Shown in pieces: positions 33,825-43,223 of a DNA stretch of 64,000 nt (within the stretch, counting starts at the first letter, position 1; each line of letters starts with the position of its first letter). The notes below the pieces were generated by a model. It did not search any database. It worked only from the letters and a program-made list of their open reading frames with translations, and had not been told where the DNA came from. Made by a program: the position numbers and the translations under genes. The stretch is taken from NCBI GenBank assembly GCA_016743235.1, contig VRZD01000033.1, positions 1-64,000 of the forward strand, in the 5' to 3' direction. This DNA is from Pantanalinema sp. GBBB05. GTDB lineage: Bacteria; Cyanobacteriota; Cyanobacteriia; Leptolyngbyales; Leptolyngbyaceae.

Positions 33825-35951
33825 CTAACTACTCGTACTGGGATCGTTCTCGGTAGATTGGTTGATCGGATCGATCGGCAAAATGTTCCCCATCGCCAAT
33901 GAACCCACAGATTTCTCTCTGCCCGTAGCGTAGCCAACAACGCGGTAAACATCCACTAAGTGATGCTTCCCTTTTAGTGTCATTAATCCCCAATGTTCCA
34001 CCTCAAATCGCTCCTGAAGATGCACTAAGGTATCTTTAGCAATCAGCACTCGACAGAGATCCGTTTGGCGTTCTTTATCGTAGCTTTCTAAGCGAGAAGC
34101 AATATTCACACTATCGCCAATCACGCCATATTCCAGTCGATCTTTGCCCCCTAAACTCCCTGCCACAATCGGTCCTGTAAAGATGCCAACCCGCATTTGA
34201 ATAGTGGGTAGACCACGCTGTTCCCAATCTTGATTCAGTTTTTGTAAGCACTCTCCCATCGCCAAGGCACAGTTCACAGCTAATTGGGCATCCTGGGAGA
34301 CTTCGATCGGGGTGGTGCGATTCATGGGCACCCCAAACACCGCTAACATGCCGTCTCCCGTAAACTTATTAATAATGCCTTGATTAGCTCGCACTTGCTG
34401 AGTAATCGCGCTGAGATACTCATTGAGCCACTCCAGTAAATTTTCTGGCGGCATGGATTCCGAGATCGTGCTGAAGTTTTTAATATCCGTAAACAGCATG
34501 GTTGCCGTTAAGCGTTGTCCCGGCAACTTGCCAGATTTCAGCAGGCGATCGCGGCTTTTCCATAAGGCACTGGCAATTTCTGGTGAGGTATTTTGTCCCA
34601 ATAATTTCATCATCATTTGTTGTTGACGTTGGGCTTGTTGTGCCCGGTACGCCACCAGCACTCCAGCACTCATCAGTAACCCGATCGCGGGAGTTGCCAC
34701 GGGGATCCAGCCTTGCTGAAGAAACATACTGTAGCTCGTTAGGAGCAAACCCCCGATCGCCACTACCCCATACACCCCAACCAACAAAGGATGACGAGTA
34801 AACCAGGCAAGACATCCACCCAGAACCGTCCAGGTCGCAATCCACACCACCTCAACCCAATCTGCCCAAAACCAGAATAGGGGTTGGTGATCCAGAACAG
34901 TACTTAAGATCTGACTCGTCATCTGAGCATGGATCATCACTCCTGCCATCTTCGGAGTCTCAGTTTCAGCAGCACTGTAAGGAGTTAGGTGCACATCCCG
35001 CAAACTCCGTGCCGTTGCCCCAATCAACACAATTTTGTCTTTGATCCACTGGCGATCGACCTGCCCATTTAACACTTGCGACAATGTCACCTGTCGTGCC
35101 AGATTTCGGCGAGTCCGGTAGTTGAGGAGGATCTGATAACCACTAGCATCCACCGTTTGGTATGCCCCAGAAGTCGGCTCTAACGGGGTAAATTCCACTG
35201 TGCCTAATTGCAAGTGGTCGGGATTACTCAGCCCCGATCGCGACACAATATTAGCCGGACGCAAATACGCTAAAGCTAACCGCAGAGAAAACGAAGACAG
35301 GGTAGTAGTTTCGTCAGGATTGGCAAACAGCAAGCCGCGACGAATCACAGCATCGGGATCAGTAAAAACATCGTTAAACCCAATCCGCTGAGCGGGCACA
35401 CCAGGAGGCGGAGCCACCCCAATGTCCTCGTCATCCGGCATTTGCGTAATGACAATGACATTGGGTTGTTGGAGTTGCTTGCTCAAAGCCTGATGTCCAG
35501 GCTCCTGGGGCAGATCACGGTACACATCTAAACCAATCACCCGCGGCTGGTATTGCTGCAACCGGTCTAACACCTGGGCGATCGTGCGATCGGACAGCGG
35601 CCACCGTTGTTGGGCATAAATGTCTGCTTCAGTAATGGCGACGATTAACAAGCGGGGATCAGGGGGTTGATCGGGACGTAACCGCATCATCTGGTCATAC
35701 GCTAGCAGTTCTGGCTGTTGTCCCCAGCCTAGCTGTCGCGCTCCAACCAAAATTCCAGTAATGGTCGTGCTAGTAATCCCAATACATAGAATTGTTGTGA
35801 CAATCGCCGGTGCGTTTGCCAACCTGGAATAAGCATCACGAAGGGAGTCAACCAGAAATCGAGCGCTCACAGGTGCAGAAAAAAAAGGGTGAAGTAGACA
35901 TAGTTTGGAGCAAGATGCACCTGTCGATTTGGTATGACAGGATTCCTTCAC
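33825..35951 (-). CDS. CHASE2-domain adenylate cyclase
   Basis: The 708-residue sensor has one membrane span (about 48-70) and an extracytoplasmic CHASE2 domain (about 75-355, with YDQMMRLRPDQPPDPRLLIV and IKDKIVLIGAT). Three closely spaced spans follow (about 365-437), then a class III cyclase domain (about 480-680). Catalytic residues are present: metal-binding Asp489 (FTDIKNF) and Asp533 (TGDGML), and NIASRLES for the transition state. Lys529 in NKFTGDG points to ATP rather than GTP. It likely makes cAMP on an external signal. The start is GTG at 35951, in the loop of a small hairpin. It lies 273 bp upstream of the DUF928 gene on the same strand. Confidence 0.88.
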   Translation of the reverse strand: MKESCHTKSTGASCSKLCLLHPFFSAPVSARFLVDSLRDAYSRLANAPAIVTTILCIGITSTTITGILVGARQLGWGQQPELLAYDQMMRLRPDQPPDPRLLIVAITEADIYAQQRWPLSDRTIAQVLDRLQQYQPRVIGLDVYRDLPQEPGHQALSKQLQQPNVIVITQMPDDEDIGVAPPPGVPAQRIGFNDVFTDPDAVIRRGLLFANPDETTTLSSFSLRLALAYLRPANIVSRSGLSNPDHLQLGTVEFTPLEPTSGAYQTVDASGYQILLNYRTRRNLARQVTLSQVLNGQVDRQWIKDKIVLIGATARSLRDVHLTPYSAAETETPKMAGVMIHAQMTSQILSTVLDHQPLFWFWADWVEVVWIATWTVLGGCLAWFTRHPLLVGVYGVVAIGGLLLTSYSMFLQQGWIPVATPAIGLLMSAGVLVAYRAQQAQRQQQMMMKLLGQNTSPEIASALWKSRDRLLKSGKLPGQRLTATMLFTDIKNFSTISESMPPENLLEWLNEYLSAITQQVRANQGIINKFTGDGMLAVFGVPMNRTTPIEVSQDAQLAVNCALAMGECLQKLNQDWEQRGLPTIQMRVGIFTGPIVAGSLGGKDRLEYGVIGDSVNIASRLESYDKERQTDLCRVLIAKDTLVHLQERFEVEHWGLMTLKGKHHLVDVYRVVGYATGREKSVGSLAMGNILPIDPINQSTENDPSTSS

Positions 35952-35960
35952 TTAAGGAAT
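35942..35960. promoter_or_regulatory. Inverted repeat around the cyclase start codon
   Basis: ATTCCTT (35942-35948) and AAGGAAT (35954-35960) flank a 5-nt loop that contains the GTG start (35949-35951) read on the minus strand. The left arm in mRNA includes AAGGA, so the hairpin would overlap both the start codon and the Shine-Dalgarno-like bases. It could be a translational control element or chance. Confidence 0.4.
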
Positions 35961-36133
35961 ACAAGAATGACTCGGAGTGTTCCTGACCCATTAAGGGAGA
36001 GGTCGATCGCATGGCTTCTATTCTGCCCTTGATTCAAGCATTTTCAATCAGCACACTGAATCCAGGTGGGCGTGATCGCTCCTACAAATATCCGGGGCAC
36101 TCTCAACATAGCGCCCTCTGATCTAGCTTGCCC

Positions 36134-36967
36134 ATGCCTCCCTCTTCTCCCCCCAGACTGATTATTGAAGCAGGTCGAACTGAACGCCAGTATTGGCAGG
36201 ATTTGTGGCGCTACCGGGAGCTGTTTTATTTTCTCTCTTGGCGGGATATTTTGGTGCGTTACAAGCAAACGGCGATCGGCATTGTCTGGGCGCTCATCCG
36301 TCCCTTGCTGACCATGATCGTGTTTACGATCGTCTTTAGCAATCTGGCAAAGTTACCGTCCGGTGGCGTTCCTTACCCAATCTTAGTATTTGCCGCGATG
36401 TTGCCTTGGCAATTTTTTGCCAACGCGCTGTCTGAATGTAGCAACAGCTTGATTGTTAACTCAAATCTAATTGCCAAAGTGTATTTTCCCCGCCTGATTA
36501 TTCCCATCAGTGCCGTCATTGTCAGTTTTGTTGACTTCTTGATTTCTGGCATGATCCTATTGGGATTAATGGTGATGTATAACTTTGTCCCCAGTTGGCG
36601 GATTGTCACCTTACCGTTGTTCACGTTGCTTGCCTTCGCGGCAGCAATGGGTGTAGGACTCTGGTTAGCCGCCTTAAACGTGCAATATCGCGACTTTCGC
36701 TACATCGTGCCGTTTATTGTGCAATTTGGTTTGTATATTTCTCCAGTTGGCTTTAGCAGTAGCATTGTGCCAGAGCAGTGGCGCTTACTTTATTCCCTCA
36801 ACCCGATGGTCGGAGTCATTGATGGATTTCGCTGGGCAATTTTGGGCAGTAGTACATCTATTTATTGGGCAGGGTTCTTACTGTCGATCGCTCTGGTAAC
36901 GTCAATTTTGGCAAGTGGGATCTGGTACTTCCGCCGCATGGAACGTACCTTTGCGGATGTGATTTAG
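36134..36967 (+). CDS. wzm: Polysaccharide ABC transporter permease (Wzm type)
   Basis: The 277-residue protein has six membrane spans and the ABC-2 polysaccharide signature. RELFYFLSWRDILVRYKQT lies before the first span, then GIVWALIRPLLTMIVFTIVF, and RDFRYIVPFIVQFGLYISPV near the C-terminal half. It exports undecaprenyl-linked glycan across the plasma membrane together with the ATPase encoded 14 bp downstream. It is the first gene of the 10-kb surface-polysaccharide operon. The ATG at 36134 is preferred to a TTG at 36128. Confidence 0.92.
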   Translation: MPPSSPPRLIIEAGRTERQYWQDLWRYRELFYFLSWRDILVRYKQTAIGIVWALIRPLLTMIVFTIVFSNLAKLPSGGVPYPILVFAAMLPWQFFANALSECSNSLIVNSNLIAKVYFPRLIIPISAVIVSFVDFLISGMILLGLMVMYNFVPSWRIVTLPLFTLLAFAAAMGVGLWLAALNVQYRDFRYIVPFIVQFGLYISPVGFSSSIVPEQWRLLYSLNPMVGVIDGFRWAILGSSTSIYWAGFLLSIALVTSILASGIWYFRRMERTFADVI

Positions 36968-36981
36968 CGCAGTGCAGGCAG

Positions 36982-38256
36982 ATGGCTGATCCGGTGATTC
37001 AAGTTAATCAGCTCGGCAAAAAGTATTTGTTACGGCATCAGCAAACCCAGCCGTACATTGCCTTGCGAGATGTGATTACAAATGGGGCTAAGTCGATCGC
37101 GCGGCGAGTTCTCTACCCCCGTCGATCGCATACCAAGCCAACCCGCGAGGAATTTTGGGCACTTCAGGATGTGTCATTTGACGTCCAGCCGGGCGATCGA
37201 GTAGGTATTATTGGTCGCAATGGGGCGGGCAAATCGACGTTACTGAAACTCCTCAGCCGCATCACTGAACCAACCACCGGACAAATCCGTTTAACCGGAC
37301 GAGTCGCTAGTTTGTTAGAAGTTGGTACAGGCTTTCATCCGGAGCTAACTGGACGAGAAAACATTTATTTGAACGGGGCAATTTTGGGCATGAGCAAAGT
37401 CGAAATCAAGCGCAAGTTTGATGAAATTGTGACTTTTGCTGAAGTAGAAAAATTTCTCGATACTCCAGTCAAGCATTATTCATCGGGTATGTATGTGAGG
37501 TTAGCATTTGCCGTAGCAGCTCATTTAGAACCAGAGATTTTGATCGTCGATGAGGTATTAGCCGTTGGTGATGCTGCATTCCAAAAAAAATGTTTAGGCA
37601 AGATGGAAGATGTAAGTAAATCTGGCAAAACCTTACTCTTTGTCAGTCACCAAATGGGCATGGTGTCTCAACTGTGTAACCAGGCGTTATGGTTAGAGAA
37701 AGGTAAGATTGTGCAGCAAGGAGAGCCGCAATCAGTCATCACTGCTTATCTAAAACATGGCTTCTTTAATCAGCAGAATAGCGTTGTGCGATCGGCGGCT
37801 ATCACCAATCAAAAAAGCATTTTCATTGCTGCAGCCAAAACACTCAACTCCTTAGGTCAACCAGCGACAGAATTCGGACATATTGAACCAATTTATTTGC
37901 ACATTCACTGTGTGATTCAGCAGATCAAAGCCGATGTATTGATTGGAGTAGCGGTCAAAGATCGGCTAGGTCGCAAGGTTTTTACTAGCCAGACAGCCAT
38001 TTCTCCACATATCAACACCTTTAGGGCAAAAAACCTAGTTGCCACGATGGCAATCCCAGCTAATTTTTTGACCCCAGGACAATATTTTTTCCTCATTAGT
38101 CTACATATTCCCAAAGTTGAAGTTTTAGATGAACTAGATGAGATTTGCGAATTCGCGATCGCGGACGTTGGTTCCGAGTTTTCAATGTATGAAGGATTAG
38201 ACTATGGCTGTGTATTTGCCAATTGCCAGTGGAACTTAGATATGTTGCAGGAGTAA
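36982..38256 (+). CDS. wzt: Polysaccharide ABC transporter ATP-binding protein with C-terminal glycan-binding domain (Wzt type)
   Basis: The 424-residue protein has an ABC ATPase domain (about 1-250) with Walker A GRNGAGKS (78-85), the signature region HYSSGMYVRLAFAVA, Walker B ILIVDEVLAVGD and the switch VSHQ. A beta-sandwich domain (about 260-424) follows, typical of Wzt proteins that recognise the modified non-reducing end of the glycan. It pairs with the Wzm permease. The two methyltransferase genes just downstream are good candidates for adding such a terminal cap. The ATG at 36982 gives the family-typical start. Confidence 0.92.
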   Translation: MADPVIQVNQLGKKYLLRHQQTQPYIALRDVITNGAKSIARRVLYPRRSHTKPTREEFWALQDVSFDVQPGDRVGIIGRNGAGKSTLLKLLSRITEPTTGQIRLTGRVASLLEVGTGFHPELTGRENIYLNGAILGMSKVEIKRKFDEIVTFAEVEKFLDTPVKHYSSGMYVRLAFAVAAHLEPEILIVDEVLAVGDAAFQKKCLGKMEDVSKSGKTLLFVSHQMGMVSQLCNQALWLEKGKIVQQGEPQSVITAYLKHGFFNQQNSVVRSAAITNQKSIFIAAAKTLNSLGQPATEFGHIEPIYLHIHCVIQQIKADVLIGVAVKDRLGRKVFTSQTAISPHINTFRAKNLVATMAIPANFLTPGQYFFLISLHIPKVEVLDELDEICEFAIADVGSEFSMYEGLDYGCVFANCQWNLDMLQE

Positions 38257-38259
38257 AAA

Positions 38260-38943
38260 ATGGTCATCCAAACCCTAAGACACTGGATAAAGCAGCAACT
38301 TCTCTTAACAGCTAATGATGGCTTACTGAGAAAAGTGCAACCTTACACGCTATCAGATTGCGATCGTCTACAAAAACTCACTCAGCTTGCTCAATATGTG
38401 AATCAGCATAATATTCCAGGAGACTTTGTGGAATGTGGAGTTTATAAAGGGGGCAGTGCCGCCGTTATTTCTAACTATTTAGGTGAACAACGTCATTTAT
38501 GGCTATACGATAGTTTTGCTGGCATGCCTGCTACAAGCGAGAAGGATAGTGAAGCCGCTAAAGAATATATTGGCGGTTGTTTAAGTTCGATCGAGGATGT
38601 TAAGCAAGTGATGGAGCGAGTCGGGACAAAGCCATCACAGTACACGATCAAACCAGGCTGGTTTAATCAAACCTTTCAAGATAAACTTCCTTCACAAGTC
38701 GCCTTATTACATTGCGATGCAGATTGGTATGATTCAGTCACATTAGTTTTACAGACCTTCTATCCTTTAATACCTGAAGGAGGATGTGTGATTCTGGATG
38801 ATTTTGGGTATTGGGAAGGTTGTCGCGAAGCCTTTTATGATTTTTGCCGTCAGCACAATGAAAAGCCAATCCTAGAACGGGTGACCAACAGTCAGGCATA
38901 TTGGATTAAAGGCAAACAGCATAACCGAGAGGGCTATGTATGA
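38260..38943 (+). CDS. TylF/MycF-family O-methyltransferase
   Basis: This 227-residue class I methyltransferase resembles TylF/MycF. FVECGVYKGGSAAVIS is the SAM-binding loop, then LYDSFAGMP, and LLHCDADWYDSVTLVL with PEGGCVILDDFGYWEGC provide the metal-binding acidic residues. In macrolide pathways these enzymes methylate sugar hydroxyls; in polysaccharide loci they probably methylate a sugar of the glycan. The gene is 3 bp from wzt and overlaps the next methyltransferase gene by 4 bp (ATGA), implying translational coupling. Confidence 0.87.
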   Translation: MVIQTLRHWIKQQLLLTANDGLLRKVQPYTLSDCDRLQKLTQLAQYVNQHNIPGDFVECGVYKGGSAAVISNYLGEQRHLWLYDSFAGMPATSEKDSEAAKEYIGGCLSSIEDVKQVMERVGTKPSQYTIKPGWFNQTFQDKLPSQVALLHCDADWYDSVTLVLQTFYPLIPEGGCVILDDFGYWEGCREAFYDFCRQHNEKPILERVTNSQAYWIKGKQHNREGYV

Positions 38944-39851
38944 AACCTCTCAGCCCTTTAACGGGTTCTACTCAGGTGGTTTTGTTACAAACCATTTCTT
39001 CTCAACAGTTAATTCATGATTGGCAACAGCAATTGCAAATCGATATTACGTCTGAACTTAAAGGATATCCAGAGATTTATTTGTATCAATGTCAGCAGAC
39101 CGGACTCAAGTTTTTTAGCCCATTGGATATCGCTGGCTCTAGCCATTTGTACGAAGCTCTACAACAATATCCCTGGTACTATCTTCCCGATCGTTGGGAA
39201 CATCAAGTTGCCCTCAAAGATTTAGCCGATTGCCATACAGTATTAGAAATAGGCTGTGGCTCAGGTGACTTCGTTAAATCTGGCTTAGAAGCAGGTCTAG
39301 ATATTCGTGGAATTGAACTCAACCAAGCGGCTGTTTTAGCTGCCCAAAATCAAGGTTTACCAGTTGAATATTTAGATTTACAGGATGCAGCAAAGTTATA
39401 TCACTCGTCTTTAGATGGTGTATGCAGCTTTCAGGTGCTGGAGCATGTTCCTGATCCAAAACATTTTATTGGATTAGCCATTGAGATGTTGAAACCAGGG
39501 GGCAAGCTAATCCTTTGTGTGCCTAATTCAGACAGCATATTTCAATATCATCCTAATTTACTATTAGATCAGCCCCCCCATCATTTATACCGTTGGTCTG
39601 CACGATCGTTGAAAGCCTTAGAACAATTATTTCCGATTCAATTGGCAACCGTTAGGCTAGAACCTTTAGCCGCCTATCATGTTCCTCTCTATGTAGAATG
39701 TTGCACTCATCGTTTTAGCTCGCAATCTCAGTTCTGGAAATTGTTATTTAATCGCTATACCAATACGATATATCAAACAATTCTTAATTTTGGGTTCAGG
39801 AATCATCTGACAGGAATGGCATTATATGGGCAATTTCATAAACTTAAATAG
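38940..39851 (+). CDS. Class I SAM-dependent methyltransferase
   Basis: The 303-residue protein has VLEIGCGSGDFVKSGLEAG (motif I), GIELN and FQVLEHVPDP, with a C-terminal half unlike simple methyltransferases. A substrate-specific lid is likely. It overlaps the TylF-type gene by 4 bp. Within this ABC-dependent polysaccharide operon it probably modifies a sugar or the terminal residue of the chain. The exact acceptor cannot be read from the sequence. Base composition here is more AT-rich than in the housekeeping genes, as is common for glycan loci. Confidence 0.82.
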   Translation: MKPLSPLTGSTQVVLLQTISSQQLIHDWQQQLQIDITSELKGYPEIYLYQCQQTGLKFFSPLDIAGSSHLYEALQQYPWYYLPDRWEHQVALKDLADCHTVLEIGCGSGDFVKSGLEAGLDIRGIELNQAAVLAAQNQGLPVEYLDLQDAAKLYHSSLDGVCSFQVLEHVPDPKHFIGLAIEMLKPGGKLILCVPNSDSIFQYHPNLLLDQPPHHLYRWSARSLKALEQLFPIQLATVRLEPLAAYHVPLYVECCTHRFSSQSQFWKLLFNRYTNTIYQTILNFGFRNHLTGMALYGQFHKLK

Positions 39852-39905
39852 ATTAAAGCGGCTGTTAATTGGATTTAAGATTAACAATCATCACTCGCCA
39901 TTGCA

Positions 39906-41180
39906 ATGAAAGTTTTACTATTAAGTACATCAGATATCGAAGGTGGCGCCGCGCGATCGGCTTATCGCTTGCATCAGGGTTTTAAACAGTGTGGTGTCGC
40001 AACCCAAATGTTGGTGCAAGTTAAGTCAAGTGATGATCCAACCGTATTAGATCCACCTCCTAACTTTCGGCGTGATTTTGCCAAGTCTCGCCCTTCGTTC
40101 GACTTCTTGCCCTTAAAGTTTTATCCTCATAAACAAGGGACTCCATTCTCATGTCAGTGGTTGCCGGATGGCCTTCCGAAGCGAGTCAAAGCATTGTCGC
40201 CAGATGTGATTAATCTCCATTGGATTGGCAGTGGCTATGTTCAGATTGAAACACTGGCGAAATTGCTGCCCCCGATCGTTCTAACGTTGCATGATATGTG
40301 GGCATTTACGGGGGGTTGCCATTACAGCCAGGAGTGCGATCGCTATACACAATCCTGTGGGGCTTGTCCACAACTCGGCAGTACTCACAATTGGGATTTA
40401 TCCCGGTGGATCTGGCAGCGTAAAGCTCAGAGTTGGCGCCATTTAAACCTAACTATCATCACTCCTAGCCAATGGTTAGCCAGTTGTGTTCGTGCCAGTA
40501 GTCTGTTCGGAGAACAGCCCTTAGAAGTCATTCCTTATGGCATCGATACTGACCTATATCGTCCCTGCGATCGCCGAACTGCTCGTAACTTACTCAATCT
40601 GCCTCAAGATCAACCACTAATTTTGGCTGGAGCAGTTAATTTTAGTGGCGATCGCCGAAAAGGTTTTCACCTGTTAAAAACTGCATTGCAGCATCTCAAG
40701 CAACTGTCAGGGCACGAGCAAACAGAGTTACTAGTCTATGGGGCATCACCGCCGCAGGAGGGTAGTGCACCGGATCTCGGTATGCCTATTCATTACCTGG
40801 GTACGCTAAAGGATGACCTCTCGTTAGTGCTGGCGTACTCCGCCGCCGATGTTTTTGTAGCTCCGTCCCTGCAAGATAATTTGCCGAATACTGTTTTAGA
40901 GGCATTGGCGTGTGGCACTCCCTGTGTTGCCTTTAAGATTGGGGGCATGCCAGATTTGATCCACCATGAACAAACTGGCTATCTAGCTCAACCCTTTGAT
41001 CCAGTCGATCTAGCCCAAGGAATTCATTGGATATTAGAGTCTCCCGATCGACAACGGACGCTGGCGATCGCCGCCCGACACTATGCAGAAACGACTTTTC
41101 CTTTGACCTTACAAGCTCAACGATACCTGGCATTATTTCAAGCCTTGCATGAGCGATCGACAACACCTCAATCGTTGTAA
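39906..41180 (+). CDS. Family 4 glycosyltransferase
   Basis: The 424-residue GT-B enzyme begins MKVLLLSTSDIEGGAARSAY. It shows the family segment LTLHDMWAFTGGCHY and a cysteine-containing loop (CDRYTQSCGACPQLG), and the C-terminal donor-binding PSLQDNLPNTVLEALACGTP with the E-x7-E spacing. The HDMWAFTGGCHY-CGxCPQLG pattern marks a recognisable subgroup in bacterial exopolysaccharide loci. It should be cytosolic or membrane-associated. It lies 7 bp before the next glycosyltransferase gene. The sugar specificity is unknown. Confidence 0.87.
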   Translation: MKVLLLSTSDIEGGAARSAYRLHQGFKQCGVATQMLVQVKSSDDPTVLDPPPNFRRDFAKSRPSFDFLPLKFYPHKQGTPFSCQWLPDGLPKRVKALSPDVINLHWIGSGYVQIETLAKLLPPIVLTLHDMWAFTGGCHYSQECDRYTQSCGACPQLGSTHNWDLSRWIWQRKAQSWRHLNLTIITPSQWLASCVRASSLFGEQPLEVIPYGIDTDLYRPCDRRTARNLLNLPQDQPLILAGAVNFSGDRRKGFHLLKTALQHLKQLSGHEQTELLVYGASPPQEGSAPDLGMPIHYLGTLKDDLSLVLAYSAADVFVAPSLQDNLPNTVLEALACGTPCVAFKIGGMPDLIHHEQTGYLAQPFDPVDLAQGIHWILESPDRQRTLAIAARHYAETTFPLTLQAQRYLALFQALHERSTTPQSL

Positions 41181-41187
41181 ACCCTAT

Positions 41188-42087
41188 ATGACTTTAGATG
41201 CTGGCGCTAACGTTTACCTGATTATTCCGGTGCATAATCGGAAAGCAACGACGCTAGCTTGCCTGAATCATTTACAGCACCAGGGAGATTTACAACGCTA
41301 TCAAACTGTCGTTGTGGATGATGGGTCAACCGATGGCACCCAGGCAGCCATTCAAGCGCTTCATCCTTCGGTAACCGTATTAACGGGTGATGGCAATTTG
41401 TGGTGGACAGGCGCGATCGCATTAGGAATGAACTATGCCATTGAACAGGGAGCCGATTACTTAATTTGGCTGAATGATGATTGTTATCCTCAACCTGGGG
41501 CGATCGCGAAATTAGTAACCGCCTGTCGATCGCAACCTAATTTAATTGCCGGGGGGCAATCACTTGATCCAGAGACAGGTCAGCCGAGTTACGGCGGTAT
41601 TATTTGTGCAAATTATCACGTCACCCATGTCCATACGGCTAATGATAGTGATTTAGAGTGTGATGGATTAGCCGGTAATTTTGTCTGCATTCCTAAATCT
41701 GTAGTTGACCGAATTGGCTATCCCGATCCGCGACGCTGCCCTCATTATTATGAGGATGTTGTTTATACTCACCAAGCCAAGTCTCAAGGCTATCAGCTGC
41801 GGATTTTGCATCGTGCGATCGCACAATGTAAAGATGATCATCCCCCAATTTCCTGGATGATGATGCAAAAATCTCCATTAGCTGTCTGGAAAGAACGCTT
41901 GCAAATTAAATCCCCCCACTATTGGAAAGCCCACCTTGCCTATTACTGGGAATTTATGGGTTTCATGGGAATTTGGCTCTATATTTATCAACTGGTACTC
42001 AAGTTTTCAATTATTTCCATCCTGGTTATCTTGCTACCATTACAGTATCGAATGAAATTAAAACAACTCATTGCTAGAAAAACATAA
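41188..42087 (+). CDS. Family 2 glycosyltransferase
   Basis: The 299-residue GT-A enzyme has IIPVHNRKATTLACL at the start, VVVDDGSTDGT, the distinctive VLTGDGNLWWTGAIALGMNY and WLNDDC as the metal-binding acidic motif. A C-terminal hydrophobic segment (about residues 255-285) suggests membrane attachment. It is a paralogue of the product encoded at 43224, sharing the GDGNLWWTGA and YAIEQGA blocks. It abuts the next gene (stop directly followed by ATG). I chose the ATG at 41188; the frame is open from 41149, overlapping the previous gene. Confidence 0.87.
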   Translation: MTLDAGANVYLIIPVHNRKATTLACLNHLQHQGDLQRYQTVVVDDGSTDGTQAAIQALHPSVTVLTGDGNLWWTGAIALGMNYAIEQGADYLIWLNDDCYPQPGAIAKLVTACRSQPNLIAGGQSLDPETGQPSYGGIICANYHVTHVHTANDSDLECDGLAGNFVCIPKSVVDRIGYPDPRRCPHYYEDVVYTHQAKSQGYQLRILHRAIAQCKDDHPPISWMMMQKSPLAVWKERLQIKSPHYWKAHLAYYWEFMGFMGIWLYIYQLVLKFSIISILVILLPLQYRMKLKQLIARKT

Positions 42088-43197
42088 ATGACTCCAATCA
42101 AACTAGTTTATGATTATCAGAGTTCATCCTTTCAAGAATATGGAGGGGTATCTCGATATATTTATGAACTAGCATTTCGGCTAATCAAGCAAGCAGAGTT
42201 TAAAACAAGAATTATTGCACCAATTTATATTAATCAATATCTCAAACAACAGCCAATTCCTGCTTTAGAAGGAATTGCCATTCCCTTTATCCCTAAAACA
42301 CAACGAATCAGATCTTTAATTAATCAACAGATTACTCAACTCTATTGGTTCAATTATGCTCCTGATATTGTACATGAAACCTATTATTCGTATGAGCGAA
42401 CTGCGCCGAAAAGCAGCAAAGTTGTTCTCACTATTCATGATCTAATTCACGAAAAATTTCCTCAATTCTTTCCTGCTTCTGATCATACAGCAGCCATGAA
42501 AGCTACCGCGATCGCTCGTGCCGATCAGATTATTTGTGTATCTGAAAATACCCGTAATGATCTGCTGGATTTATTTCCGCTTGATCCCAATCAGGTCTCT
42601 GTGACCTATTTAGGCTGTTCGTTAACTGTCAATCCAACACTGAAGGTCAAACTAACTCAGCGATCGCGCCCTTATATTCTTTATGTGGGTAAACGCGATG
42701 GCTATAAAAACTTTTCCCAATTACTCCTTGCCTATGCTCATTCCCAGAATTTAAGGCAAGATTTTGATTTGGTTTGTTTTGGTAGTTCACCCTTGACGAA
42801 ATCAGAATTACAAATGGTTGCCGATCTCAACCTTTCCTATGATCAAATTCACTATATTCCAGGGAATGAGACCACCTTAGCAAGTTGGTATGCTGGCGCA
42901 TCAATTTTAGTTTATCCCTCCTTATATGAAGGATTTGGCATTCCCCCCCTGGAAGCAATGACCTGTGGTTGCCCAGTCGCCTGTAGCCCAACGAGTTCTA
43001 TTCCAGAAGTAGTGGGTGATGCGGCTGAATTTTTCGAGCCAACTCAACCCGAAAGTATAGCGGCGGCAATCGCTAGGGTACTATACAACTCGGAGCGATC
43101 GCAGCAATTAAGGATAGCCGGTCAAGCTCAAGCGGAGAAATTTTCGTGGGATCGATGCGCTGAGAAAACGGCATTAATCTATCAATCAATCCTTTGA
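42088..43197 (+). CDS. Family 4 glycosyltransferase
   Basis: The 369-residue GT-B enzyme has YDYQSSSFQEYGGVSRYIYEL near its N-terminus (a mannosyltransferase-like start), HDLIHEKFP, YVGKRDGYKNFSQLL and PSLYEGFGIPPLEAMTCGCP with the conserved E-x7-E pair. Such GT4 enzymes add mannose, rhamnose or similar residues. It sits between the two paralogous family 2 glycosyltransferases. The donor sugar is not deducible. Confidence 0.88.
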   Translation: MTPIKLVYDYQSSSFQEYGGVSRYIYELAFRLIKQAEFKTRIIAPIYINQYLKQQPIPALEGIAIPFIPKTQRIRSLINQQITQLYWFNYAPDIVHETYYSYERTAPKSSKVVLTIHDLIHEKFPQFFPASDHTAAMKATAIARADQIICVSENTRNDLLDLFPLDPNQVSVTYLGCSLTVNPTLKVKLTQRSRPYILYVGKRDGYKNFSQLLLAYAHSQNLRQDFDLVCFGSSPLTKSELQMVADLNLSYDQIHYIPGNETTLASWYAGASILVYPSLYEGFGIPPLEAMTCGCPVACSPTSSIPEVVGDAAEFFEPTQPESIAAAIARVLYNSERSQQLRIAGQAQAEKFSWDRCAEKTALIYQSIL

Positions 43198-43223
43198 ATT
43201 GCTTATTTTTAGGTTAAATCATA

